63,441 nucleotides of DNA from Leisingera sp. ANG59 (GCF_013317235.1 NZ_WLCM01000024.1:2742-66182); one strand, 5' to 3'. Positions 34,850 to 42,813 are shown, counted from the stretch's first letter. Numbers and translations: made by a program. The notes: generated from the sequence alone by a model not told the origin.

Positions 34850-35016
34850 CTGGTCCTTCTCTGACCGGCGTCGCGCCATTCAAGAAGACTGGTGCCGACT
34901 ACGATACGGCACCCAAACGCGACCACGGCTTCAACGTCGACCTCGGCAAGGATGCATATGAGGACGATCCGTCCCTGCAGGCCACAATTTGTGGTCCCAA
35001 AGGCGCTGGCCTGCTC
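34850..35016 (+). pseudogene. Decayed DUF736 gene copy
   Basis: The plus frame K-K-T-G-A-D-Y and R-D-H-G-F-N-V-D-L-G-K and the D-D-P-S-L-Q-A block match residues about 65-110 of the DUF736 protein at 3908-4246, with a 19-base identical stretch in the DNA. The 5' half is missing and the frame then runs into unrelated sequence. This is a remnant, and its DNA match to the intact copy suggests an old recombination between plasmid modules. The stretch 34801-35083 holds nothing else I can support. Confidence 0.7.
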
Positions 35017-35083
35017 CCCTTGGTGTCCGCTTACTTCAGCTCGTTCTGTTTAGGTTTTGTCGTCGCATCGGTCCGGGTCTGCC

Positions 35084-35200
35084 CTAGATGCGGGAAAATT
35101 CTATCGGCAAGTTCGGTCCGCCAGACAAGAAATCGCCACTGATCTGAAGAGTTCGTGGGTCCCACTGGAGAGAACCCCATGCCAATATACCAATCTTCAT
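35084..35200 (-). pseudogene. Truncated gene, N-terminus of an AIG2/gamma-glutamylcyclotransferase-like protein
   Basis: The minus strand has an ATG at 35200 and 38 codons reading K-I-G-I-L-A-W-G-S-L near the start and L-P-I-E-F-S-R-I at the end, then TAG. That opening with G-S-L is typical of gamma-glutamylcyclotransferase-like proteins of much greater length. The gene is on the same strand as the XRE/ImmA pair, about 120 bases after it. The rest has been lost where the decayed DUF736 segment begins, marking an island edge near 35.08 kb. Confidence 0.55.
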
Positions 35201-35321
35201 TCGTCCTCGACTTTGGATATGGGTTCTCCTTTGTCTTCTAGCGCGGTTATTCACTTGTCTATGGGTGCACGTGTCCACCACTCGACTTGCAAGGAACGCT
35301 GCCTTTCCGTTGATGTCGGTG

Positions 35322-35891
35322 CTACGTGCGGCGGCGCGACAGCTGGTAATCCACACCCGTCATCCGAAACCGCCACTTCAGCATTTCCGGGCTGACGAGA
35401 TGTTCCTCGCAAGCGTCGCGATCCGACAGGTGCCGACGACGAATAGACAGAAGGGCCGGCCGGGGCAGCAGCAAGGCTCCGGCCAACCAGTCGGCTTCGT
35501 CTTCTTGGTCTTGATCGAAATTACCCGGAACAAGAGAGCCGTCCTCCAGGATGCAGGCTTTTGCAAGTTCGTGACCCAGGATGATGTGCGCCAGCTCGTG
35601 CATCACCACGTTGTTGCGGCGACCTTTTGAGGAGACCGGTTTATGGACGACAAGATGGGCCGCGCCCAATCTCATCGTCAGGGCGGACCACGATTGATCT
35701 GTCTCGTCGCTCAGAACCGACCTGGCGCTTTCCGATATCCCATCGACGTCTTCGGTGGACCAAACGGTGACTCGAAGCTCCTCCGCCAAACGGTCGGCAG
35801 ACAGCGCATCGTAATCGGACAGGCCGAACTGTTTTCGAAACTCAACCGATCGCCGCTCACATTGAGATTTGAACCCTCGTCTGAATGCCAC
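35322..35891 (-). CDS. ImmA/IrrE-family metallopeptidase
   Basis: 189 aa from a GTG that directly follows the stop of the XRE gene (TAAGTG). The zinc-protease motif H-E-L-A-H is at about residues 103-107, followed by I-I-L-G-H-E, and a downstream E-D-E-A-D-W (about 134) supplies the third ligand. Proteases of this family cleave or inactivate partner repressors under stress, as ImmA does in ICEBs1. With the adjacent XRE repressor it forms a regulatory pair beside a divergent defence-like operon, which it probably induces. Confidence 0.88.
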   Translation of the reverse strand: MAFRRGFKSQCERRSVEFRKQFGLSDYDALSADRLAEELRVTVWSTEDVDGISESARSVLSDETDQSWSALTMRLGAAHLVVHKPVSSKGRRNNVVMHELAHIILGHELAKACILEDGSLVPGNFDQDQEDEADWLAGALLLPRPALLSIRRRHLSDRDACEEHLVSPEMLKWRFRMTGVDYQLSRRRT

Positions 35892-36209
35892 TTAGTGTCC
35901 TCGAGCCTCGACGTCTTGTTCGAATTGTCGCGAGGCCTGGGTGATGAGTTCTGCCAGTGCGAGAGCGGTCGCTTGCGGGACGGCTTTCCTGTTCTTGAAC
36001 GCGATTTGAAGGTCTCCAACGCCGGTGAACTTCGAAGGCTCCTCCCCCAACCATTCGCTGAGTTTGTTGAGCGTGCCCACGTCTGGGACATGCCCTTTTT
36101 CGATCCTCGTGAGTGTGGTCGGACTGATCCCGATCTCCTTTGCGGCAGCCCTGACCCCCATGTTTCCCCGTCGCCTTAAGACTAGTGGGGCGAGTTCGTT
36201 GATATTCAT
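35892..36209 (-). CDS. XRE-family helix-turn-helix repressor
   Basis: 105 aa; GGAGGG lies five bases upstream of the ATG. Helix-turn-helix near residues 13-40 (G-V-R-A-A-A-K-E-I-G-I-S-P-T-T-L-T-R-I-E), of the Cro/C1 type. The gene abuts the ImmA-like protease. Its start region faces a long inverted repeat (36221-36301) and the divergent DUF2188 operon, so it probably represses both directions until the protease acts. Confidence 0.88.
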   Translation of the reverse strand: MNINELAPLVLRRRGNMGVRAAAKEIGISPTTLTRIEKGHVPDVGTLNKLSEWLGEEPSKFTGVGDLQIAFKNRKAVPQATALALAELITQASRQFEQDVEARGH

Positions 36210-36220
36210 GTGCCCTCCTT

Positions 36221-36301
36221 AGTGTTTCGTAGACTGGTATTAGTGGTGCGAAGACTGTTTACTTGGTAAGGCTTCTGGCTTATACCAGTCTGTGAAACAC
36301 T
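36221..36301. promoter_or_regulatory. Long imperfect inverted repeat, probable operator of the divergent promoters
   Basis: AGTGTTTCGTAGACTGGTAT (36221-36240) is mirrored at 36281-36300 with two mismatches. A third, weaker half (GCGAAGACTGTTTAC near 36248-36262) lies between them. The sites fall between the XRE gene and the DUF2188 operon, where a dimeric repressor would bind and loop or block both promoters. Confidence 0.7.
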
Positions 36302-36370
36302 TGAATCATGCCACAGGGCCGGGGTCAACAGTTTCGAATCGAGGCGAGCTAGGAAAATAAGGAGAATTCG

Positions 36371-36592
36371 ATGTCAAAGCGTATTCATGTGGTCCCCCAC
36401 GGGGATGGTTGGGCTGCACGCCGTGAGGGCGCTACCCGGGTAGGATCCACGCACGCAACCCAGGCAGAGGCGACAGCGGCCGCACGCACCACGGCGATCC
36501 GTGAGCGAGGCGAGGTCGTCATCCATCGGCCCAATGGCCAGATCCGCGATGCCAATTCTTATGGGAACGATCCCTATCCGCCGAAAGGCTAG
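36371..36592 (+). CDS. DUF2188 protein, first gene of the Ub-like/patatin operon
   Basis: 73 aa, with AAGGAG before the ATG. It shows the DUF2188 pattern: V-V-P-H-G-D-G-W-A near residues 7-15, an alanine-rich helix with A-T-Q-A-E-A-T, and the end G-N-D-P-Y-P-P-K-G. DUF2188 proteins are small beta-alpha-beta proteins of unknown function. Here it leads an operon with a ubiquitin-activating-type enzyme and ends in glycine. A modifier role is possible but unproven, because the terminal PPKG seems common to the family in other contexts too. Roughly 70 bases separate it from the next gene. Confidence 0.8.
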   Translation: MSKRIHVVPHGDGWAARREGATRVGSTHATQAEATAAARTTAIRERGEVVIHRPNGQIRDANSYGNDPYPPKG

Positions 36593-36661
36593 GCTCCAAC
36601 GCGGGGCCGGAGGTCAACAACTGCCCAATCTGCTCGGGCAAGAAAATATGAGGACAGTGAA

Positions 36662-37792
36662 ATGCAGGCTCTGGTGAACTTCTTTCCGCTCGGCAACGCC
36701 GACACCGCCCGCCTCGACCTTGCCGATGGGCGCAAGGTCCTGATCGACTTCGCCGCAATGCGTTGTGACGACGATGAGGATGACCAGCGTTGCGATTTGC
36801 CGACGACACTTCGCCGCGACTTGGACAAAGCGGGCCGCGACTACTTCGATGCGGTTTGCATCACGCACACTGACACCGATCACTGTAAGGGGTTCGGTGA
36901 CTTCTTCTGGCTGGATCATGCTGCGCTCTACCAAGGCAAGGGGCGCGTAAAGATCAGGGAGCTTTGGGTCCCTGCAGCGGCAATCCTTGAAGAGAACTTG
37001 AAGGATGATGCGCGGTTGGTCCGTGCGGAGGCACGGTACCGTTTGCGTCATGGCAAGGGTATTCGAGTGTTCTCTCGCCCCGAACGGCTGAAGGCCTGGA
37101 TGGAGGCGGAAGGGATCGACTTTGAAAGCCGCAAGCACTTGATTGTGGATGCTGGCAAACTCGTGCCTGGGTACACACTGACTGGACCAGAGAAGGTAGA
37201 GTTTTTTGTGCACTGCCCGTTCGGCTGGCGACAGGATGAAAACACTGTCGTTGATCGCAACGAGGATTCAATCGTCATGCAGGCCACCTTTGTCGAGGGC
37301 GGCCGGAAGACGAGACTGCTTCTCGCCTCAGACGTCAATTACGAGACGCTGGCTGCGATCGTCCAGGTCAGCCGGAAGCACGGCAATGAGGACAGGCTCG
37401 CTTGGGATCTGATGAAGCTGCCGCACCATTGCTCCTACAAGTCGCTCGGGCCGGAGCGTGGCTCGAACGAGACTGTCCCTGACCCCGACGTCAAGTGGCT
37501 GTTCGAGGATCAACGCCAACCCGGCAGCGACATCATCTCTCCGTCCTGGCCGATCCCCGTCAAAGGGTCGAAGGCCGACGACGACGTCCAGCCTCCGCAC
37601 CGGCAGGCTGCAAACTATCACCGTCGGATCACTGTGGCGCACGACGGCGAATTCATCGTGACGATGGAGCACCCGTCGAAGAGTGACCCTAAGCCCTTCG
37701 CATACAAGATCACGGCATTTGGTTTCGCCCTTGCGCTTGCTGCGCCGATGGTTGCTGGAACCGCCGCGGCGGCGTCGCCCAGGGCTGGCTAA
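36662..37792 (+). CDS. Metallo-beta-lactamase fold protein with hydrophobic C-terminal tail
   Basis: 376 aa. The metal-binding signature is H-T-D-T-D-H at residues 69-74, with a later aspartate in L-A-S-D-V-N (about 222) and histidines in L-P-H-H-C (about 257). It resembles ComEC/Rec2-like or nuclease-type MBL proteins of defence operons. The last 30 residues form one hydrophobic helix (A-F-G-F-A-L-A-L-A-A-P) ending A-A-A-S-P-R-A-G, either a membrane anchor or a processed tail. The stop overlaps the next start (TAATG). MBL proteins accompany E1/JAB genes in described bacterial ubiquitin-like operons; the substrate is unknown. Confidence 0.85.
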   Translation: MQALVNFFPLGNADTARLDLADGRKVLIDFAAMRCDDDEDDQRCDLPTTLRRDLDKAGRDYFDAVCITHTDTDHCKGFGDFFWLDHAALYQGKGRVKIRELWVPAAAILEENLKDDARLVRAEARYRLRHGKGIRVFSRPERLKAWMEAEGIDFESRKHLIVDAGKLVPGYTLTGPEKVEFFVHCPFGWRQDENTVVDRNEDSIVMQATFVEGGRKTRLLLASDVNYETLAAIVQVSRKHGNEDRLAWDLMKLPHHCSYKSLGPERGSNETVPDPDVKWLFEDQRQPGSDIISPSWPIPVKGSKADDDVQPPHRQAANYHRRITVAHDGEFIVTMEHPSKSDPKPFAYKITAFGFALALAAPMVAGTAAAASPRAG

Positions 37793-40077
37793 TGGACGTC
37801 GAAGCCTGGCTCACGGCATCCTTCGACGAAGTGATCGAGGTCGATGACCTCACCTCTTCGGCAGCGGCATCGTTTGCACGGTTTGTCGACCGGCATGCCG
37901 CCGAACTCGCTGCCATCGTCGCACTCCGTAGGGGAGGGGCCGGTGAGCTTGTAGAACTCGCGTTCAGGACCGGCAGGCCGCAGCAAAGCGTCGTGCCAAT
38001 CCGGCGCACAGAACGAATTGGCGTTCGCTTCGCTGGCGGCGATTCGATGCCATTCGTCTACATGTTGCGGAGCGATTTTCCCGACACTGCCCACCAAAAC
38101 CTTACTGCCGAAGGATCACCCCGCGCAATCTGTATCGATGACCGAAGTTGGGCGGAAGCGCGCCTCACATGGACACCGGCCGAGCTTGTCCAGCGTATCC
38201 TTGCCTGGTTTCGGCGAGCTGCCGAGGGCGCATTACATGACGCCCGGCAGCCGGTCGACCCGCTCATGTTCGGGACCGGCTACAACATCATCATGTCCCG
38301 TGCGTTGATCGATAACGTCAACACACAGGATCTCGTCGCTGTCCCTGACGACACGGGCACGCTGATGCGCGTGATCCCGCTTTCCCAGCTGCAGGGGCGC
38401 ACACTGGCTTTGCCGTTGACGGTGGCAGCGTACCGAGTGCCTCCGGCGCAGATGGTGCGGCTTTCGTTCGCGCCAGGTAATCTTGGCAGCCTTGTCGACT
38501 TGCTCACAGCACGTGGGATCGATCTATTTGCCGACCTGCGTACGCGCCTCGCCGAATGGTTGAACGACGCGCGCACCAATGCGGCGCGGATCAATTCCTG
38601 CCTGGCCGTGGTCGTCGAGATGCCGATTACCTCACCAGACGGAACACAACAGGGCACAGATTTTCGGGCCTTCGTCACTGCTGAGAAGGTTGGTGACATC
38701 GCGGTCGCGCTCGGAATTGCTCACAAGGTCGAAAGCAAGGATCAAGGCGGAGCCGCCGGCTTCGTTACCGCTTTGACCGCCGGACCTGTGGATGAAGCTG
38801 CGCTGATAGCGATGGCCGTGCTGCCGGTCGAAGTCCACGCAACCTTTGACCGAGACCTTGCGACCCGGCTTGCGGGCCGCACCATCCCGGATGCACGCAA
38901 GGCCGTGATCGTCGGAGGGGGCGCGATCGGTGCCCATGTCGCCCCTTGTCTTACCCGGGAGGGGCGTTTCCGCTGGACCGTGATAGACGATGACGTCCTG
39001 CTTCCACACAACCTTGCTCGCCATGTCGGCTTCGGCGGCGACGTCACCAGGCGCAAATCTGAATTGCTCGCCGGGGCGTTGGCGAGCATTCTTGACGATG
39101 AAGACTCTGTGGCTACAGCGATAACCGCCCAGGTTGGGGTTGAAGGGCAGCAAAATGACGACGTTAATGCTGCGCTCGATGGCGCCGACATTATCGTGGA
39201 TGCATCCGCTTCTTTGCTGGCGGAGCGATTCCTCTCTGACCATAATTCCAAGGCTCGGCGGTTCAGCATCTTTTTTAGCCCGGCCGGGGATGCCGCCGTT
39301 CTGCTGGCCGAACCGATAGATCGCAGCGTCACGCTACGCGATCTGGAAGCGCAGTATCTGAGGCATGTCGTCCGGGAGGAGGCTCTCTCGGGTCATTTGG
39401 AAACCCCGGTGCGGACATTCGCCTATACCGGAGCCTGCCGTGCCATCACAAACCTGATCCCGGAGTCGCGTGTCATGGCCCTAAGTGGGCTGGTTGCGGA
39501 AGGTCTGGGACGGGCCGCCGACACTGATGAAGGAATCATCCGGATCTGGTCGCTTGGTACGGAGGGCCAAGTCAGGAGCTTCTCCTATCCTGCGGAGGAT
39601 GTGCGTCGTTTCGATGTCGATGGCTGGCAGGTCTCACTCGACGCCGGTCTCCGCTCGCGCATCGCGGCCATGCGCGATGAATGCCTGCCGAACGAGACGG
39701 GAGGTGTCCTGCTCGGGGTCGTCGACATTCCTGCTCGGAAAATACACCTTGCCGATGCCGCCAAAGCACCTGCTGACAGCATCGGATCGCCAACCGGCTT
39801 CGTTCGCGGCACCGATGGCGTCCAACAGATGATCGACCGATCTATGGCGGAGACACAGGGACAGCTGCGTTACGTCGGTGAGTGGCATTCACATCCGCCA
39901 CTGGTCGGGGTGATGCCGAGCGTTACCGACCTGTCCCAGATCAATTGGCTCGCCACCATATTTGACATGGATACCTTGCCCGGCCTGATGTTGATTGCTG
40001 GGGAGGCCGAACTCGCTGTCGTTTTCATGTGCCATAGCGAATTTTCTTCTCCGCTAGCCGAAAGATCGGTTCGATGA
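37792..40077 (+). CDS. E2-E1-JAB fusion protein (bacterial ubiquitin-like conjugation and deconjugation)
   Basis: 761 aa. Residues about 60-190 resemble a bacterial E2-like domain with candidate catalytic Cys114 (R-A-I-C-I-D-D). Residues about 365-560 form a ThiF/E1-type Rossmann domain: V-G-G-G-A-I-G-A-H near 374 and the downstream D-D-D-V and H-N-L-A-R-H blocks; a Cys in T-G-A-C-R-A-I near 546 could be the E1 thioester residue. Residues about 620-760 are a JAB/JAMM isopeptidase with N-E-T-G-G near 633, H699-S-H701-P and S-x-T-D at the metal site. One chain could thus activate, transfer and remove a modifier. Overlaps both neighbours by one to four bases. Confidence 0.85.
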   Translation: MDVEAWLTASFDEVIEVDDLTSSAAASFARFVDRHAAELAAIVALRRGGAGELVELAFRTGRPQQSVVPIRRTERIGVRFAGGDSMPFVYMLRSDFPDTAHQNLTAEGSPRAICIDDRSWAEARLTWTPAELVQRILAWFRRAAEGALHDARQPVDPLMFGTGYNIIMSRALIDNVNTQDLVAVPDDTGTLMRVIPLSQLQGRTLALPLTVAAYRVPPAQMVRLSFAPGNLGSLVDLLTARGIDLFADLRTRLAEWLNDARTNAARINSCLAVVVEMPITSPDGTQQGTDFRAFVTAEKVGDIAVALGIAHKVESKDQGGAAGFVTALTAGPVDEAALIAMAVLPVEVHATFDRDLATRLAGRTIPDARKAVIVGGGAIGAHVAPCLTREGRFRWTVIDDDVLLPHNLARHVGFGGDVTRRKSELLAGALASILDDEDSVATAITAQVGVEGQQNDDVNAALDGADIIVDASASLLAERFLSDHNSKARRFSIFFSPAGDAAVLLAEPIDRSVTLRDLEAQYLRHVVREEALSGHLETPVRTFAYTGACRAITNLIPESRVMALSGLVAEGLGRAADTDEGIIRIWSLGTEGQVRSFSYPAEDVRRFDVDGWQVSLDAGLRSRIAAMRDECLPNETGGVLLGVVDIPARKIHLADAAKAPADSIGSPTGFVRGTDGVQQMIDRSMAETQGQLRYVGEWHSHPPLVGVMPSVTDLSQINWLATIFDMDTLPGLMLIAGEAELAVVFMCHSEFSSPLAERSVR

Positions 40078-41267
40078 GTAAGCCCGTCATCGGCCTCTCG
40101 CTCTCAGGCGGTGGATCCCGTGCCATCGCCTTCCACCTAGGCTGTCTGCGCGCCTTGCATGATCTGGGAATTCTTGACGAAGTTCGGGTCATCTCCACCG
40201 TATCGGGGGGAAGCGTCATTGGCGCAATTTATGCGGCCAATGACGAACCGTTTCCGGTCTTCGAGACGAAAGTGCGTTCGTTGCTTGCCTCCGGCTTGGT
40301 GCGCCCGGCCTTGCGCAAGGTGTTCACGACCACCGAAGGCCTGCGTGCGATCTACTGTGCGACCCTTCTTGGGGTGATCAACCTCGCAATCTTGGCGATT
40401 GCGACCGGACCGCGCCTCCTCTCGCTGTTGCTACCGCCGACAGCGAGAAAACGCTGGAGCTTCGACAAGTTGTGTGCACCGTTTCCGCGTTTCGCGAGCA
40501 GGACGACGATCCTACGTAGGGTCTTGGACGAAGATGTCTTTCACGGACTGAAGTTGCGGGAATTGCCCTCGACGCGCCCGCTTCTGATTATCAATGCAGC
40601 AGATTTGCGCACAGGTTCGGCGTTCTATTTTTCGCGAGAGAAGTCCGGGTCGTGGCGTCTTGGGGAACTTGCCGGTTCACAGACGACTCTTGCGCACGCA
40701 GTCATGGCCTCCGCGGCATATCCGCTATTTCTGCCGGCGCTTGATGAACGTCTCGCTTTCAACAAACCCGACGGATCGCGGCGCGAGGAGCACGTCACCC
40801 TGACCGACGGCGGGGCATACGACAATTTGGGCCTTGCGCCGCTTTGGCCTGATCGGGACTCTTCGGTAAGCCTGAACGTTTCTGGCGTGGACACGATCAT
40901 CTGCTGCCGCGCGGGTTACGGTTTGCGATTTGATCCGCCCAGCCAATCTTTCATGGCGCGGCTTACAAGCACGTTCACTTGCATCTTTGATAGGGCTCAG
41001 AACGCGGCAGTGAAGCGTCTGTTCGATTTAAAGGCATCTGGACAGATCAAGGGGTTTGCCATGCCCTTCCTTGGGCAGGATGACTCCCGCCTCGCCTTTC
41101 CGCCATCGGATCTTGTATCACGAGAATACGCACATGGATATCCTACCGACTTCTCTGCGATGCCAGACGAGTGGATCGAGAAACTCAGCAAGCGTGGCGA
41201 ACAGTTGACATACGCTTTGATTGCCGAGCACATGCCCGATCTAGTGCGAGAATTGCAGCAGAGCTAA
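40074..41267 (+). CDS. Patatin-like phospholipase, candidate effector
   Basis: 397 aa. The oxyanion hole G-G-G-S-R is at residues 12-16, the nucleophile Ser47 in V-S-G-G-S-V-I-G, and the catalytic aspartate in D245-G-G. A hydrophobic stretch at about residues 100-125 could insert in the membrane. Patatin-like enzymes degrade membrane lipids and serve as effectors in CBASS (CapV). Here there is no cyclic-nucleotide synthase, so activation would have to come from the conjugation machinery or the MBL protein. Overlaps the E2-E1-JAB gene by four bases (ATGA) and ends the operon. Confidence 0.88.
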   Translation: MSKPVIGLSLSGGGSRAIAFHLGCLRALHDLGILDEVRVISTVSGGSVIGAIYAANDEPFPVFETKVRSLLASGLVRPALRKVFTTTEGLRAIYCATLLGVINLAILAIATGPRLLSLLLPPTARKRWSFDKLCAPFPRFASRTTILRRVLDEDVFHGLKLRELPSTRPLLIINAADLRTGSAFYFSREKSGSWRLGELAGSQTTLAHAVMASAAYPLFLPALDERLAFNKPDGSRREEHVTLTDGGAYDNLGLAPLWPDRDSSVSLNVSGVDTIICCRAGYGLRFDPPSQSFMARLTSTFTCIFDRAQNAAVKRLFDLKASGQIKGFAMPFLGQDDSRLAFPPSDLVSREYAHGYPTDFSAMPDEWIEKLSKRGEQLTYALIAEHMPDLVRELQQS

Positions 41268-41455
41268 TGCTGTTTCTAGAATGGTCTCGATAGTTGCCCC
41301 TTGTCGGTCATGACCATTTTTGCAAATCGCCTACCTGCCGGTCTTTATGAGGGGGTAAGGCGCTGTAGAACCGCGAGACCAATCTTTGTGTAGGTGTGAA
41401 GACAAACCTGGAACCAAACCGGCTTCCAGTCGCTGAAGGCGTTAGGCCTATAAAG
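41268..41455. other. Spacer between the patatin gene and the tRNAs
   Basis: About 190 bases with no gene. A GGTCATGACC palindrome followed by ATTTTT near 41308-41325 might act as a weak terminator for the patatin operon. No clear attachment-site repeat of a tRNA end was found on the other side of the island. Confidence 0.35.
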
Positions 41456-41541
41456 TGGTGCGGACAGCGGGACTCGAACCCGCACGCTCGATCGAGCAAG
41501 AGATTTTAAGTCTCCGGTGTCTACCATTCCACCATGTCCGC
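41456..41541 (-). tRNA. tRNA-Leu (anticodon TAA)
   Basis: 86 nt including an encoded CCA. The acceptor stem GCGGACA pairs with TGTCCGC; the anticodon loop reads CTTAAAA; a long variable arm (GCTCGATCGAGC) is typical of class II tRNA-Leu; and the T-loop GTTCGAG is intact. It decodes TTA, a rare codon in GC-rich genomes. Confidence 0.93.
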
Positions 41542-41542
41542 G

Positions 41543-41618
41543 TGGTGCCTCGGGCAGGATTCGAACCTGCGACCTAACCGTTATGAGCGGTCAGCTCTAA
41601 CCGCTGAGCTACCGAGGC
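41543..41618 (-). tRNA. tRNA with CAT anticodon, probably tRNA-Ile2
   Basis: 76 nt including encoded CCA. Acceptor GCCTCGG/CCGAGGC, anticodon loop CTCATAA, T-loop GTTCGAA. The D-arm (AGCGGTTAGAGC) and the variable region (TAGGTCG) resemble tRNA-Ile2, whose CAT is modified to lysidine and reads ATA; elongator tRNA-Met is the alternative. It lies one base from tRNA-Leu and is probably co-transcribed with it. Confidence 0.85.
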
Positions 41619-41736
41619 ACATGGGGATCACTAAATGAGCGAATACGGTGTCTTGCTCAAGGGTCTTAGGGTCAGCTTGGCGCGATTTCTGGGCTTCCGC
41701 TGGACGGGTGCCGAAGGACATTTCGTGTCAGTGATA

Positions 41737-41766
41737 TGAAAAAGTAAAAGCAAGCTTTGGGTTTTG
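41737..41766 (+). promoter_or_regulatory. Recurring leader motif, copy upstream of ardC
   Basis: TGAAAAAGTAAAAGCAAGCT followed by TTGGGTTTTG. Six related copies occur in this region, at 42845, 43343, 46787, 51107 and 54040 as well, each 60-155 bases before a gene. The core is a GAAAG arm and a CTTT arm about ten bases apart, so it can fold or bind a dimer. Confidence 0.5.
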
Positions 41767-41889
41767 CCGGATCCAGAGTCACGGAGTGGGGGTCTGGCAG
41801 GGTTCTGGACGGACCCTGCCGTCCCCTCCAAGGGTGTTTCCCTGACGGTACCTCCGGGTCTGCACACTTACCAGACATCGGAGATCATC

Positions 41890-42813
41890 ATGGCCAAATC
41901 CAGCAAGCCAAAGTTCGACGCCGCGGCGTCGATCACCAACGAACTCATTAAGATCATCGACCGGGGCGTGCTGCCCTGGCGCAAGCCATGGACGGTCGGC
42001 GGCAGTTCCGTACCGCTCCGCCAGAACGGCGAACCCTACCAGGGCGTCAACAACTTCTTGCTGACCATGCGCACCATGATGGCCGGATACGCCTCGCCTT
42101 ACTGGATGACGTTGAGGCAGGCGAACGAGCTCGATGCGAAAGTCATCAAGGGCTCGAAATCGTCGGTGGTCGTCTATTACGGCACCACCGAACGAGACCG
42201 TGAAGAAGGCGGCCACGACGATGAGGCGGAATCCGGAGACCCCAAAACCATTCCCTTCATGAAGTCCTATCGCGTCTTTAACGCCGATCAGATCGAGGGG
42301 TTGGACCCTCGCTTCCATCCCGCTGTGGCCGAACCGGAAGTTCATCCCGAACGCGTACCGATCCCGCATATGCAGAGCTTCTTCGAGGCAATCGGTGCCA
42401 ATGTCAGCTTCTCTGGTCGCGAAGCATGTTACGTCCCGAACCTCGACAAGATTTACATGCCTCCGATCGAGCTCTTCGAGAACCCGCGGAATTTCTACGC
42501 CGTCTGGGGTCATGAGCTGGGTCATTGGACGAAACCCCGACACCGCCTGAACCGCAGCTATGGCGATGCTCGGTTCGGAAACACGGCCTATGCTCGCGAA
42601 GAGATTGTGGCCGAGCTCTGCACGGTGTTCCTGGGTCAGAAGCTGGGGTTCTCCGCGCATACGCTGGAGCTGAACGCGGCCTATCTCGACAACTGGGTCC
42701 GCGTGCTCCGCTCGGACAAGCGGGCGATCTTCAAACATGCGGCGGACGCGCAGCGCGCCTGCGACTATCTCGTCGCCGTGTCGGAGGCGGGGCAGGGGGA
42801 ACAGGCCGCATGA
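41890..42813 (+). CDS. ardC: ArdC-like antirestriction protein
   Basis: 307 aa from the ATG at 41890. The N-terminal single-strand DNA-binding domain shows I-D-R-G-V-L-P-W-R-K-P-W near residues 22-33 and G-x-Y-Q-G-V-N-N near 50. The C-terminal zincin domain carries the protease motif H-E-L-G-H at about 205-209, followed by R-E-E-I-V-A-E-L near 237. ArdC proteins protect incoming plasmid single strands against restriction. It is the first gene of the presumed leading region, so it would enter the recipient last of that set; it also has the recurring leader motif. Confidence 0.9.
   Translation: MAKSSKPKFDAAASITNELIKIIDRGVLPWRKPWTVGGSSVPLRQNGEPYQGVNNFLLTMRTMMAGYASPYWMTLRQANELDAKVIKGSKSSVVVYYGTTERDREEGGHDDEAESGDPKTIPFMKSYRVFNADQIEGLDPRFHPAVAEPEVHPERVPIPHMQSFFEAIGANVSFSGREACYVPNLDKIYMPPIELFENPRNFYAVWGHELGHWTKPRHRLNRSYGDARFGNTAYAREEIVAELCTVFLGQKLGFSAHTLELNAAYLDNWVRVLRSDKRAIFKHAADAQRACDYLVAVSEAGQGEQAA

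Noticed and set aside
36371-41267. Ordinary type II CBASS
   Set aside because: E1/E2, JAB and patatin parts are present, but no CD-NTase gene is found in or near the operon, and an MBL and DUF2188 gene take its place.
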